A stretch of DNA of 64,000 nt, from assembly GCA_030180135.1 (NCBI GenBank), contig CM058230.1, positions 13,641,082-13,705,081 of the forward strand, given 5' to 3'. Both the position numbers and the translations under genes were made by a program. Origin of the DNA: Orychophragmus violaceus. Lineage: Eukaryota; Streptophyta; Magnoliopsida; Brassicales; Brassicaceae. The notes beneath the pieces are model-generated. The model was not told where the DNA came from and did not search any database. It saw only the letters and a list, made by a program, of their open reading frames with translations. This document shows, piece by piece, positions 1-11,445 of the stretch. The first letter of the stretch is position 1; each line of letters opens with the position of its first letter.

Positions 1-2211
1 TTAATATAAAAACCTTGAAAATGATATATGTCTTTTATCGGAATAGATAGTAATATCTGGTCATCGGAATATAGTATGGAATGGATGATATACATTTTCT
101 ATAGTACTATTTGGTATCGTCTATCTCTATTGTCTTTTAGAAATGACATATGTCTGTTAATATTTTAGTTGATAAATGGTAATCACATAAGCCAATTTCT
201 TTGTATTCGTCAAAAAAGTTGAACAAACTTTTTTTTAAATGACTTAATCATCCAATCGGCGACTCGGAGTTTATGTCGATGATGTCTAACGGTTAGACGT
301 GAACAGTCTTTGTTATCTTATCCGCTTTTGAGTTTTGTTTATAAGGTATTCAAAAAATATCAAAGGGATTCATAAAATCATTACATCTCTTGAATTCCTT
401 CATATGAATTGTAAATGCACGCCAAAGACATCTTCACCATCTCATAAAAATCTGAAGCGAATGCAACGTTCTCCTATTGAAAGAATTTCATGCATTCCAT
501 TGCCCAAATTAAAGCCTAAAATTCAGTGTATATTGGTTTGAGGCCACTCCGGATATTTGTTTCCACCATCATTATATTAATGCCTCTTTCATAACAGCTA
601 TACTATATATCGCCTTAACACAAGTCACATTATTTCTTTAAACCATCCATATAATATCATTATCCTTTCTGAGTAGTGTTTATTTAATTTCGACTTGATT
701 TCCAGTTTCTATAAGAGTATGTATATCTTTTTGTGTTCCATCCGATTGGGATTCTTTCCGTATAAAGTATTTCCTCTCAGCTATGCTTAATACTTCCAAA
801 GGGCTCGATCTAAATTTTTAAAGAAGTTGTCATTTCTGTTTTTCCATATATACTATAATATCCAAGGAAAAGTATTATCCCTATCGTCCGATTGTATCCC
901 TGTATTTGCAAATAGCGATGAAATAAAAGTATTCTAGGTCTAAATGGGATTTGTGACAATGTGCATATTTTCATAGCTGGTGGACATTTGAAAATCGGAT
1001 GATTTATTGTTTCTTCTTCCGCTCCTCATCTCACACACCATTCTTCACATTAAGATCCATCTGGTTGGGCCTCTTCCCATTTGAAACATTTACTCTCAGC
1101 CATCCTTAATACTTCCAATGGGTTCCAATCTAACATTTTGAAGAATTTATCATTTTGATTTTCCATATATATACTATAATATCAAAGAAAAGGTATATTT
1201 CCATATTTTTCTATTGTATTTTCCAAAATAAATAATCCATATTGTCAAATAATGATGAAATAAAAAATATTCTAGGTTTAAATAGGATTTGTGATAATGT
1301 CCATATTTTCATAGCTGGTGGACATTTGAAAAGCGAATAGTTTATTGTTTAATCTTCTGCTTCACATCTCACACAAAATTCTTCACATCTAAAATCCATA
1401 TGATTGGGCTTCTTCCCATGCGAGGCGTTTCCTCTCAGCCATCCTTAATATTTCCAAAGGGATTCGATCTAAATTTTTGAAAATTTATCATTTTTCTTTT
1501 CCATATATATATATATATATACTAATATCCAAGAAAAATATTATCCCTATCTTCCGATTGTATTCTCCAAAATAAATAATTCATTTTTGAAAATACCAAT
1601 GAAATGAAAAAAACATTCTAGGTCTAAACGGGTGGTGGACATTCGAAAAGCGAATGATTTATTGTTTCTTCTTCCGCTCCACATTTCACATATCATTCTT
1701 CACATTTAATCTTTTTAACCATGACAAGCATTCTGATATCGCTTATCAAATAAAATCTTGTATCTTAGATGAATACTTTATTTTTCATGCTTATTCATGT
1801 AATATTTTAACATCTGCCCCCAAAATAGAACTTATCATCGTTTTGTCTAGAAATTCTTGTTTTACATGATATCTGAATTTGACTGTATATTTACACACTT
1901 TTGTAAAATACTGTCCACGCATGAAAAAAAAAACCTTTTAAATAATAATGTGAAAGACTTTTGAATAATCATGTAGAAAACTATGTGCAAATTTTTTTTG
2001 CTGTAATTTGATAAATGTAGTTAAATACTGTTTGCCATCATATATGTTTTACCAAAAAAAAAAGTTCATATATTAACTAGAAAGGGATATAATGACTTAC
2101 AAACACATATTTTTTTAAGTATAGCTATTATTCCAAGCTGACAAAAACTGTTATTGACAAAGGAGTAAATGGTAATGTACAACTGACCCTTATGAATACT
2201 AGCTCGAATAC
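1..2211 (-). repeat. R1 repeat, copy A (LINE-derived)
   Basis: This AT-rich stretch has no intact gene. Read on the minus strand it contains decayed pieces of the C-terminal part of a plant L1-type LINE: an RNase H-like segment around 240-560 (remnants resembling ALIWAMECMK and NSKAD) and zinc-finger/linker pieces around 778-1700. The same sequence recurs at 41470-42832 plus 49508-50812 (copy C), and in more diverged form at 14220-15356 plus 22749-24770 (copy B). Copy A has small deletions relative to C, for example near 1632 and 1723, so C is nearer the ancestral form. The left end lies outside the window. Confidence 0.75.
778..1700 (-). repeat. Tandem triplication of LINE zinc-finger/linker segment
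   Basis: Three head-to-tail units of roughly 310-345 bp begin near 778, 1090 and 1432. Each holds the same landmarks in order: a block starting TCCTCTCAGC, a stretch ending CCATATATA, then ATAGCTGGTGGACAT and TTCTTCACAT. On the minus strand each unit encodes fragments of the LINE zinc-finger/linker region (pieces like LEVLR, NDKFF and CEEWCVRDE), interrupted by stops. Copies B and C of R1 have the same arrangement, so the array predates their separation. Confidence 0.7.
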
Positions 2212-2239
2212 TTTTTTTTATTACAACATTTCATTAAAT

Positions 2240-2940
2240 TTAAGCTGAAGAGTTATGGGGTACAAGTTGGGCTAAAGCTCTTTTAGCAATTCCATCAGAA
2301 AACACATTACTGTTCCTAAAGATAAACAAAAAGTCAGATGAAATCAAATGAGAAAGATAAATGAAGGATATCCGACAACACCCCATGGAAGTCAGAGATA
2401 TGTAAACCTGAAATGATGGCTGTCGCAAGCTGGAGAGAGTCCGTATGTATGATCAGAGAGTGAACACCAAGCTCGAGGGCTTTCTCCGTTAACAGTGATG
2501 AAGAGCAGACATGGGTTGATAGTCGGCTGACTGCGCAGATTCCTGTGGAGGTACTTCCAACCCATCCCTGCAATTCTGTGATATTTGAGGCAGGCAACGT
2601 CAGTTCTACACACGAACTCTTCTGGGTGATCAAGAGTTTGAGATACCTTCGAAAATATGTTAAGTTTGAGATCTTCTAACACTGCGCTTGTCCATTCTTT
2701 CGCCTTGATAATTTATTTGAGACTAGGTCTAGAGAGACATAGTCATATTATTAAAAATGAGATTTGTTTAGCCTTCCAGAGATTCCCACAAATCCATGGC
2801 ACAAAAGGACCGACTAAGAGACCGATTGGAGGGAGACAACTAAGCTTCATGATCAAGTATGAGCTGCTTTTAAAATCGGTTATCACATATGGAAAAGGAA
2901 GGCTGAGAAAGCTACAATATTGCACACATATTTGGTAAAA
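2240..2940 (-). pseudogene. LINE zinc-finger and RNase H-like tail
   Basis: This is the C-terminal end of a plant LINE polyprotein. The linker containing PIGLLVGPFVPWICGNLWKA (2925-2743) corresponds to the region just before the RNase H-like domain. The RNase H-like part (2682-2240) shows CRTDVA, GMGWK, ALELGVHSLIIHTDSLQLA and near its end FSDGIAKRALAQLV. The reading frame shifts more than once within it. Compared with copy C at 50424-50800, this copy lacks about 30 bp around 2486. The duplicate is split in C by gypsy-2 at the position equivalent to 2607-2611. Confidence 0.8.
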
Positions 2941-2949
2941 TTACAGTTA

Positions 2950-4700
2950 TATAATAGTTGTGTGATTGATACTTGGTCCCATTGGCGTACTTTACGATGA
3001 GTAGAGAGCCATGGATCATCCCACCCCTTGAATTCTTGTCCATTAACAACTGCCCATCCTAAATGAGCTGGATTAAGTCCCTTTATATCAGTAATCCCCT
3101 CCAGCCGTGGGATGAAAAGGCGGGTGCAGAGCATGAGAGAAAATCATCTTCCTTGAAGTACTTCTCAAGGAGAACATGTCCTAGGAGACAATTGGGGGGG
3201 GGGGGGGGGTTTTAGTAGTCTCCAGCTGATCTTTTCTAAGAGAGAATCAATAAAGAATTATATAACTCTAAGCGCAAACCTTCCTCTTTCTTGTACTTTG
3301 TAAGTGTGTCCCAAGACACCCAAGTAATTTTTATTTTGTCAGGGTTTGAGTCTCACCAGAAGCGGGTGAGAGCAGATTGAATACGCTTAAATATTGACAT
3401 AGGTAGCTTGAAACAGGACATTGCTTAAGCAGGCATCGTGGATAGGAATCTTTTGAGCATTATAAGCTTCCCTGCTTGGGGTAGAAACTTCGTAGACCAA
3501 CTGATTGATTTATGCTTGATTTTGTTAGCAATAAAGGTAAATAGGTCCTTTTTCCTCCCAAAAAGCATTTGGGAGTCCGAGATACTTTCTAACACCACCC
3601 TCTTTCTCTATGAGAAAGAAACTCTTTACTTTCATTTTGAGATCAGTAGGCCTCCTTTTAGAGAATGTGATGGAAAAATTTCAGCTTATTTATTGGCTTG
3701 ATAGAAGCTGATTTGTACATCTAGATAATAGTCTTGAGAGCCTCAATCGATTTATCATTCGTACGACATTAAAACATGGTATCATCGGCAAACAATAGAT
3801 GATTGATCTTAGGGAATCCTCTAGCAACCTTGATGCCCTGAAGATATCCTTCTTCTTAAGCTTTTTGAACATAATCCCGAGATGATCTCGCTACAAAGGA
3901 TGAAAAAGTAGGGAGATAAAGATTCCCCTTGTCTAATTTCACGGGTTGGGGTGATATTTCCTTTAGGAGATCCTTTTATTAGGAAGGAGTATGATACATT
4001 AGTGATGCATTTCATGATCCATTTTATTCATGTAGGATGAAATTCGAGCCTTAAGAGGTCAATGCCTATGATATTCCATTCAATCATGTCATAGGCTTTG
4101 CCCATATCAGTTGTAATAGCCATGAAACAATGCTTTTGGCTGAATAGTTCTTGAGGTAGTGAAGTAGTTCATGAGTGAATAAGACATGTCCGAGATGGCT
4201 CTTTCTGGGACATATATTGACTGATCTGAGATTAGAATGGGGAGAATCAATTTTAGTCTTCTTGATAGGACTTTAGCTATGATAGTACACATTTCAGAGA
4301 GAATTTGGTCTATAGCCACTGAATTTCCTTGGATTATGTACTCTAAGGATGAGCCTAACATGTGTTTCGTTGATTGATTCATATAGAATAACCATATTGA
4401 AGAACTCAGTGATTTCATCAACTACAGTTGGGCCCATTGAAGACCAATTCTCTTGAAAGAATCTGGCCCAAGAGCTTTGTCAGCGTGAATGGAACAATCA
4501 TCCTTCCTAATTTCCTCCAGAGAATGATCGGCAGTTAAAGCAGAATTATCAGTTTTAGTGACTTTGATGGATAGTGTACTAGAGATGATTTCCTCATTCC
4601 TTGAGTTCGATGAAGTAAAAAAACTGTTTAAAATAGGAGAAAATGACCTTTGCATTTGGTTTTCTTTGATTACAAGCGATCTATCTTCCTTTTCTATCAC
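2950..4700 (-). pseudogene. LINE ORF2 reverse transcriptase (broken)
   Basis: This is a non-LTR reverse transcriptase, which copies element RNA at a nicked target. On the minus strand the blocks appear in order: KVLSRRLK and PERAISD (4421-4107), TDMGKAYDMIEWN across a frame change near 4120, QGESLSPYFFILCSE (4015-3821), and the catalytic FADD encoded at 3792-3781. A thumb-like region (YLGLP, KLIMLK, SCFKLP) follows near 3600-3420, then a link to HGWRG-like and WNDPW-like blocks (3134-2950). Stops and frameshifts interrupt it, and a run of sixteen G residues sits inside it at 3194-3209. This is an inactive relic. Confidence 0.85.
3194..3209. repeat. G16 homopolymer
   Basis: Sixteen consecutive G residues lie inside the LINE reverse-transcriptase relic. 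The duplicate copy has six G (58915-58920) and then stops matching, because copia-2 sequence begins at 58921. Confidence 0.95.
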
Positions 4701-5017
4701 CGTAAATTTGTTGATGATGGTTCTGCCCTTTGAGATTGCATGAAAATAGACTTTTGTCTCCTTTTATAACCACAAGGGCCTACTTCTTTGAAGCCAGATC
4801 AGCTCTGCAACTTTGTAAGCTTTTGTTAGTTCTTTATTGATAGAACATATGAGGGTTTCATTATGAACTAGTCTGGTCATGGCCTCTGCGAGTCTTGATT
4901 TTATATTTTCTAGAAGTTCATTTGATTTTCTGTAGTTTTCCTTACTCCAAGAAACTATTGCTTGTCTAATGGTTGAGATGCGTTTGTTGACTGGTTGGAC
5001 ATGATCTTTGTTCCAGT

Positions 5018-5760
5018 TCAGGTCAATGAGTTCTTCACTTCACGATTGTTCTTCAACCTTCTATTAAACCGGAAAATGCTTCTCTTCCTCTTATTTTTGA
5101 AGTTAGAGTAAGAGATAACAGGTTTGTGATCATATCCCTGATATCTTAAGTACTCACATTTAATCATACGTAAAATCTCAAACCAGTCACTATTAGCTAG
5201 AGCACGATCAAGCCGGTATCTAACAATGTGAGAATGTCTAACTCCTCTCCATGACAGGGGATCACCGGTATGCTTTAGATCGAATATATCACTTTCAGAG
5301 AGAAAGGATCGGACATCAGTGAAGGAGCCCTCTGGCCAATTCGGTCCACCTTGTTTTTCATGCTCATTTGTGATGTTATTGAAGTCTCCAGTGACCAAGG
5401 GGCGTTTCTGAGACTTGCTTGATCTGATTTTCGTAAGTTCTTGTTTGTATTTCCATAAATGAAAGAAGCATAAAACTTTATATCTTCAAATTCAATTACA
5501 ATATCGATCAATTTGAGATCAACAGATAGAATTTGGAGATTTAGATCAGTTTTCCAGAAGAGAGCTAGACCACCAGCTGCAGGGCTTAAGGGTGATACAA
5601 GACGGTGGTGAGCGTAGCCCATCCATTTCAAGTTCTTCAGGACAAAGGAGTCGGGACTTTTTCTCCGAGAGGAACATATATCTGGGACATTCTGATACGA
5701 ATTTCCTGAAGTCGCTGGACTGTCAAGGGATTCTCTAAACCTTGATAGTTCTAGCTAGCC
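5018..5760 (-). pseudogene. LINE ORF2 endonuclease domain (broken)
   Basis: This is the apurinic-like (EEP family) endonuclease that nicks target DNA for LINE insertion. The N-terminal block NYQGL..PLTV..L.EI is visible near 5755-5690 in one frame. The middle lies in 5631-5400 (AGGLALFWK, IYGN). The C-terminal half lies in 5398-5018, starting GDFNNI, followed by KQGGPNWPE, PLSWRG, YRLDRALAN and a final DHKPV, which are the usual conserved blocks. At least two frame changes, near 5640 and 5400, split the domain. It directly precedes the reverse transcriptase on the same strand. Family assignment is firm; activity is excluded. Confidence 0.85.
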
Positions 5761-5950
5761 ACTTTTAAGGAAGAGTAGAAGGTGGATTCTGAAAATCCAT
5801 TGATGGCTTCGAGATAGCTGGTATGATCTTGCAAGCAGAAGGCTTAGCTGTTTGCTTGATGAGGCGTCTTCACTTCTGGAATTCTTATTGTCATCCGTTT
5901 ACCTCGTTTCCACGATACAAAACTTTTCAACATGTATCTCTTCCATGAGT

Positions 5951-6104
5951 TGTGTTCGGTTCGGACTAAACCATATATCATGGAATTATTCCGTTTTTTA
6001 TTACTTTAAAAATAAACAATATACGGTCTAATACAAATCTTTTAGCGGGATATCCCAACAAAATCTGAAATCAAAAATAAAGTCAAAAATGCATAAACAG
6101 ACAA
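5951..6104. other. Spacer between LINE and gypsy relic
   Basis: AT-rich sequence joining the 5' side of the LINE to the protease end of the next element. No terminal repeat, target duplication or gene was recognised, so the boundary of either element is not resolved here. Confidence 0.5.
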
Positions 6105-9100
6105 ATGCCAAATGCCAACCCGAGATGGCTTAATGACAAGGCTGAGATGAAAATCACAGATCAAGTACAAGTACCATTCAAAGTGGGAAAGTATATAGAT
6201 CAAGTGTTGTGTGATGTGGTCCCTGTGCAAGCTTGTCATCTTCTACTTGGTAGACCATGGCAATTTGATAAGGATACCATGCACCATGGACGTAGAAACA
6301 TGTATTCTTTTGTCCATGACAAAAAGAAATACAATTTAACTCTTCTTACACCAATTCAAGTGCATGAAATTTAAGTTAAGATACTTAAATAAAAGAGTTC
6401 TTCTTCAAAAAGTAATCTACTGATCAATCTAGCTATATAGCTGAGGAAATCGCTTGTAAAGAACCGGTATTGCTAATGATCTTTAAGGAAGTTTTGAGTG
6501 CAGGTTCTAGTGCTTTGGTGCAAGATCTTCCTCAAGAACTCAAGGAACTTTTGGAACGGTTTTCTGGAACACTCCATGATGAAATACCTCCTGGACTACC
6601 TCCTATAAGAGGAATTGAGCATCAACTAGATCTGGTTCCTGGTGCACCATTGCCCAATAGAACCCATTATCGAGTAAACCCGGAGGAAGCTAAGGAATTG
6701 TAGAAGCAAGTACAGGATCTTTTGGATAAAGGCTATGTGCTTGAGAGCCTTAGTCCTTATGTTGTACCAATCCTCTTGGTGTCAAAGAAAGATGGGACTT
6801 GGAGGATGTGTGTGGATTGTCGAGCTATCAACAATATAACAATCAAATACCGACATCCAATACCAAGGTTAGATGATATGATTGATGAATTATCTGGTTC
6901 TAATGTATTTTAAAAGATTGATCTTAGGATTGCATATCATCAAGGATGAAGGAAGGTGATGAGTGGAAAACGGCTTTCAAGACCAAACAAGATCTCTACA
7001 AATGGCTAGTCATGCCATTTGGACTCATCAATGCCCCAAGCACCTTCATGAGACTTATGAACCAAATTCTAAGGCTTTACATCAGTAAGTTTGTAGTGGT
7101 ATACTTTGATGATATACTCTTTTATAGCCCAACATTTTATGAGCACTTAGTTCATTTAAAAAATGTCATTAAAATACTTCAAAAGGAAGGCCTTTATGTT
7201 AACCTTAAAAAGTGCACCTTTTGCACTAATGAACTTGTATTTTTAGGCTTTATAGTGAGTTCACAGGGACTAAGATTGGACCAAGAGAAAGTAAAAGCCA
7301 TAAAAGAATGTCCAACTCCAACCAACACTAACCAAGTTAGAAGCTTCCACGGATTGGCTAGCTTTTATAGGAGATTTTTGAAGGATTTCAGTACTCTTGC
7401 TGCACCACTCACTGATGTGATCAGAAAGGACGTGGGGCTCACATGGGGAGAATCTCAGGAGCAGGCCTTTAAATCACTAAAGGATCGGTTATCAAATGCC
7501 TCTGTTTTAGCTTTACCCGATTTTACTAAAACTTTTGAGATCGAGTGTGATGCATCATGTTTAGGTATTGGAGTTGTGCTTACTCAAGGAGGAAAACCAA
7601 TAGCTTATTTTAGTGATAAAATCAGTGGTGCAACCCTCAACTATCCCACGTATGACAAGGAGTTGTATTCCTTAGTTCGCGCAATGGAGACATGACCACA
7701 CTATCTACTCGCTAAGGAGTGTGTGATCCACACGAATCATGAAACCCAGAAGCATTTAAGGGGTCAAACTAACCTGAAGATAAGGCATGCTAAGTTTCTT
7801 GAGTTCATAGAAACATTCCCTTATGTCATCAAATTCAAGAAGAGAAAAGACAATGTTGTAGCCGATGCACTCTCAAGGAGACATGCCCTTATTTCTACAA
7901 TGGATGCTAAGGTTCTTGGTTTTGAATTAATTATACCATTATATGAATCTGATCCTTATTTTTCAGAGGGCTATAAGAGTCCAGGGAAGAGAGCCCATGT
8001 GTCTTTCTACATCCACAATGGCTATCTCTTCAAGGAAAAACGGTTATGCATTCCACAATGCTCTTTAAAGGATCTTATTGTTTGAGAGGCTCACAGAGGA
8101 GGATTAATGGGTCATTTTGGAGTGGAGAAGACATTGGCAATGCTTAAATAACATTTCTTCTGGACTCACCTTAAGAAATCAGTAGAAACTTTCATTGCAA
8201 GGTGTATCACTTGCTTGCAAGAAAGCCAAGTCTAGAGTCCAACCCCACGGTTTGTATCTTCCTTAACCAATTCCTACTTCTCCCTGGATTGATATTTCCA
8301 TGGATTTTGTGCTAGGTTTACCCAAGATCAGACACAAGGATTCAATATTTGTGGTAGTAGATTGCTTTTCCAAGATGGCCCACTTTATACCTTGTGCCAA
8401 GGTCAATGATGCAACTCAAACCGCGGATCTCTTCTTTAGAGAAGTTGTTAAATTGCATGGAGTGCCAAGGACTATTTCCTCGAATAGGGACACCAAGTTT
8501 CTAAGCCATTTTTGGAGGACCTTATGGAAGAAACTAGGCACTAAACTACTGTTCTCAACAACGTGCCACCCACAAAATGATGGACTAGCCGAAGTGGTCA
8601 ACCACACTCTTGAAACACTTCTAAGAGCAACAATAAGGAGAAATCTTAAAAATTGGTTTGAGGCCTTACCCTTTGTTGAATTTGCTTATAATAAAGCTAT
8701 CCATAGTGAAACACTAATATATCCTTTTCAAGTGGTTTATGGGTTCAATCCCAACACTCCTTTGGATCTTGCACCACTTCTACAAAAAAACTTCTTGGAT
8801 TTGGATGGAGAGAAAAAGGATGATCAAGTAAAGAAGCTACACTTGAAAGTTAAGGAGAAGCTTGAGAAGACCAATGATCAACGTGTTAGATCAGCCAAAA
8901 AAGGCAGGAAACAAGTTACTTTTGAAGTTGGAGAATGGGTGTGGCTGCACATGAGACTGGAGAGGTTTCCCAACCAAAGGAGCTCCAAGCTTTCACCACG
9001 TTGAGATGGACCATTCAAGATTTTGGAGAAAATAAATGACAATGCCCACAAGCTGAATCTTCCATGTAAGTTTAAAGTATCTAATACCTTCAATGTCTTT

Positions 9101-9283
9101 GACTTGGCTCGTTTTAATGCAGTAAATGAAGTATTGGGGTCAAAACCTCACGAAGAGGGAGGGAGTGATGAGGACATCGAACCACCAAGCCAAACTATTC
9201 AAGCTCCTAATGTGCCAAGTGGACCAGTGACCAGGATCAGGAGAAAAGGTATAGAGAAAAATTTCAACATCTTCCTGGAGTAG
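6105..9283 (+). pseudogene. Ty3/gypsy pol relic (PR end, RT, RNase H, IN)
   Basis: A decayed gypsy polyprotein. Domains in order are the protease tail with HLLLGRPWQFD (6105-6374); reverse transcriptase (6470-7400) with VSKKDGTWRMCVDCRAIN and catalytic YFDD at 7102-7113; RNase H (about 7500-7880) with FEIECDAS and ending DALSRRH; integrase zinc region near 8090-8230; integrase core (8300-8900) with VVDCFSKMAHF and PQNDGLAEVVN; and a C-terminal region (GPFKI, then FNVFDL). Breaks include stops near 6703, 7695, 8083, 8152 and 9003, and a frame change near 6910-6945. The second catalytic aspartate of integrase is replaced (SNRD instead of the usual SDRD). Gag is absent. Gypsy family is certain; clade is not. 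Confidence 0.9.
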
Positions 9284-10090
9284 ATGGAACATGAAGGACT
9301 GATCCCACTTGATCATTTTGAAGCAATCCGCATAACTCCATCTGAGAGCTCCCAACTGAAAGCCATCTTTAATCAAGTCTCCATAACGACTCATAACGAC
9401 CCGGGAGATGATCCACACCCCAAATATAAGCTATATGAGTCTAGTTTCCAGGCCACCAAATAACTCCCGGATATCAGTTATAAAACTCCAGATACAGTCG
9501 AACACTGAAGACATGTCCGGTGGACCCTCTCATAACCGATAAAGTCAAATGGGCCCTATTCTTCTCCAAAGATGAAGTCCACCTAAGCACGTGTTCAATA
9601 GTCCAATAAAGTGCCTAAGATGACTCTGAATCAGCTAAAGGATCTCAAGAACTTAAAGAATCAAGTTTAAATAACAAGAGATCAAACTTGACTTATTTAG
9701 CACCCTAGATACTCTCTCTTTGATTTGATTATTTTGCTTTGATTTTGCTACGTTTTTCCTTGTTTTTCTTTGCAGGATTTATGTTTTTTTTCTTTCGAAT
9801 AAGTCAAGAACCTAGCTATATAATGCCTTGAGTTACCCTTTTTCACCTTTTGATCAATAAAAATATCGATGTTTGTGTTAAAAGAAAAACTCTCTCTTTT
9901 CTTTCAATTTGTGAGTGTTCCAAATTGCTAGAGTGTTCCTAGAGGTATATGTAGGCTTTCACACTTATAGTGTTTCTACTCAATCCATCCTTCACCATTC
10001 ATCTTATCCGAGCTAAGTTAGAGAAGTCCTTACACTAGCCAACGGCTCAACCCTTATTTGGCTCAAGACTTTTAGCCAAGCTCATATCAG
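9284..10090 (+). repeat. Probable 3' noncoding region and LTR of gypsy relic
   Basis: This stretch follows the gypsy integrase end and has no gene. It contains a TATA-like ctatataatg near 9817 and an aataaa near 9856 about 40 bases on, the arrangement expected of LTR U3/R. It runs up to the hAT relic. No matching 5' LTR is present in the window, so the start of the LTR cannot be fixed and the assignment is inference from position and signals. Confidence 0.45.
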
Positions 10091-10103
10091 CAGCAAAAGA
10101 GAA

Positions 10104-11445
10104 ATGGTATGTCCATCCAAATCAGGTACGTCGAACATGAAGAAACATCATAACTTTGCTTGTAATCCATTTAAAGTTTGGGAAGCTGCTAGGAAATTTA
10201 GTCAAAATTATCAAACTGCCTTGCATGCCGATGCTGGATTACGATTGTCTAAGATTTCTGATGGTGTTTTTTGGGAAGCAACAGACAAGATGTTAGTTGT
10301 AGCCGAGTTGCCGTTATCGTTTTTGGAAGGGTTAGCTTGGAAAAACTTCTGCTATAGAGTTACACTAGTGAAACCGCAGTCTAGGAGGACTTCCACAAGA
10401 AAGGTAGTTCAGATGTGTGTGAAGAAGAAGGAGTCTATGAAGAAGATTCTAGGAGAATATAGACAGAGGGTTTCTCTAACAACAGACATATGGGTAGCTC
10501 CCCATACCAAATCTAGTTACATGGTGATTACTGTCCATTTTGTGGACGCTTGTTGGCAAGTGAAGAAGATGATCATTGGTTTCAAAACGGTGTATGACTA
10601 CAAAAGAGCTACAATCTCGGTTGTGTTGAAAGAGTTCTTGGAGGAGTGGAAGATCAAGAGGATCTTCTTCATAACCGTAGACAATTCTACAGCCAACAAT
10701 TCGACAATGAGAAGATTCAAAGAAGAGTTCACAGAAGGTGGAGATGATGCATTTGTTCTAGGAGGGAATTACCTGCGTTTAAGATGTGCGACTCATATCC
10801 TCAACCTTGTAGTCAGGGAAGGGTGCAGGAAATTTCAGACAGCATGAATGCTATCCGTAATAGCATTCACTATGTTCGATCTTCAACCCAAAGACAGTGT
10901 TCCTTTGAGTCGCATATGGAGGCAAGAAGGATTCAGAGAGGAAGTCTTCCACTGGATGTAAAGACAAGATGGAATTCGACTTATCTTATGCATGAACAAG
11001 CACTGAAGTTCAAATCGGCTTTAGTGAAGTTGCAGGAAGTAGACAAAGTGTGCAATGTCTACTTCGATGAAAATGTTTATGGTAAGAAGAGGATTTGACC
11101 ACCACTGAAACGTGATTGGGAAGCTGCTGAAAGACTAGTTCAGTTCTTAATCATCTTCTACAAAGCAACACTGGTGTTGTCTACTTCAAATACTGTTTGT
11201 TCTCACAATCTATGGCATGCAATAGTCACAAGGACAAGGAACATGTGCGCATTAATCTAGTGTCCTAGTCCTGATAATGATCTGCGTAAGAAAGCATTGT
11301 CCATGTTGACGAAGTTGGGGAAATATATTGGGACATGTTTCGTGATAAATTCGAGTTCAACATGATGACTATTGTAGCATGTATCTCGAATTTGCGGTTT
11401 CGTCTTTTCTTTTGCAATGTAGTGATCTGTAATTAAATATTTCAT
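10104..11445 (+). pseudogene. hAT-family transposase relic
   Basis: This is a cut-and-paste transposase of the hAT superfamily, plant Ac/Tam3 type. The N-terminus keeps only the end of a BED zinc finger (SGTSNMKKHHNF). Next comes the RNase H-like core with SLTTDIWVAPHTKSSYMVI, TVDNSTANN and RCATHILNLVVREG (10104-10847). After a frame change near 10830 it continues with DVKTRWNSTYLM (10784-11098), then a stop and a further readable piece to about 11340. The start of the BED finger and the C-terminal dimerisation domain are missing. Its 5' end abuts the gypsy LTR-like region, so that insertion probably destroyed it. No terminal inverted repeats were found. Confidence 0.85.

Larger units (their letters stand above)
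2212..5950 (-). mobile_element. L1-type LINE, decayed, minus strand
   Basis: A non-LTR retrotransposon reads from about 5950 down to 2220. In order on the minus strand are the endonuclease (about 5760-5018), reverse transcriptase (about 4700-2950), zinc-finger region (about 2925-2743) and RNase H-like domain (2682-2240). An eight-base T run at 2212-2219 on the plus strand is the remnant poly(A) tail. ORF1 was not recognised, so the 5' end is probably truncated. Its 3' part (2220-3190) occurs again at the same site in copy C, showing that insertion came before duplication. It cannot be autonomous, because every domain is broken by frameshifts or stops. Confidence 0.85.
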
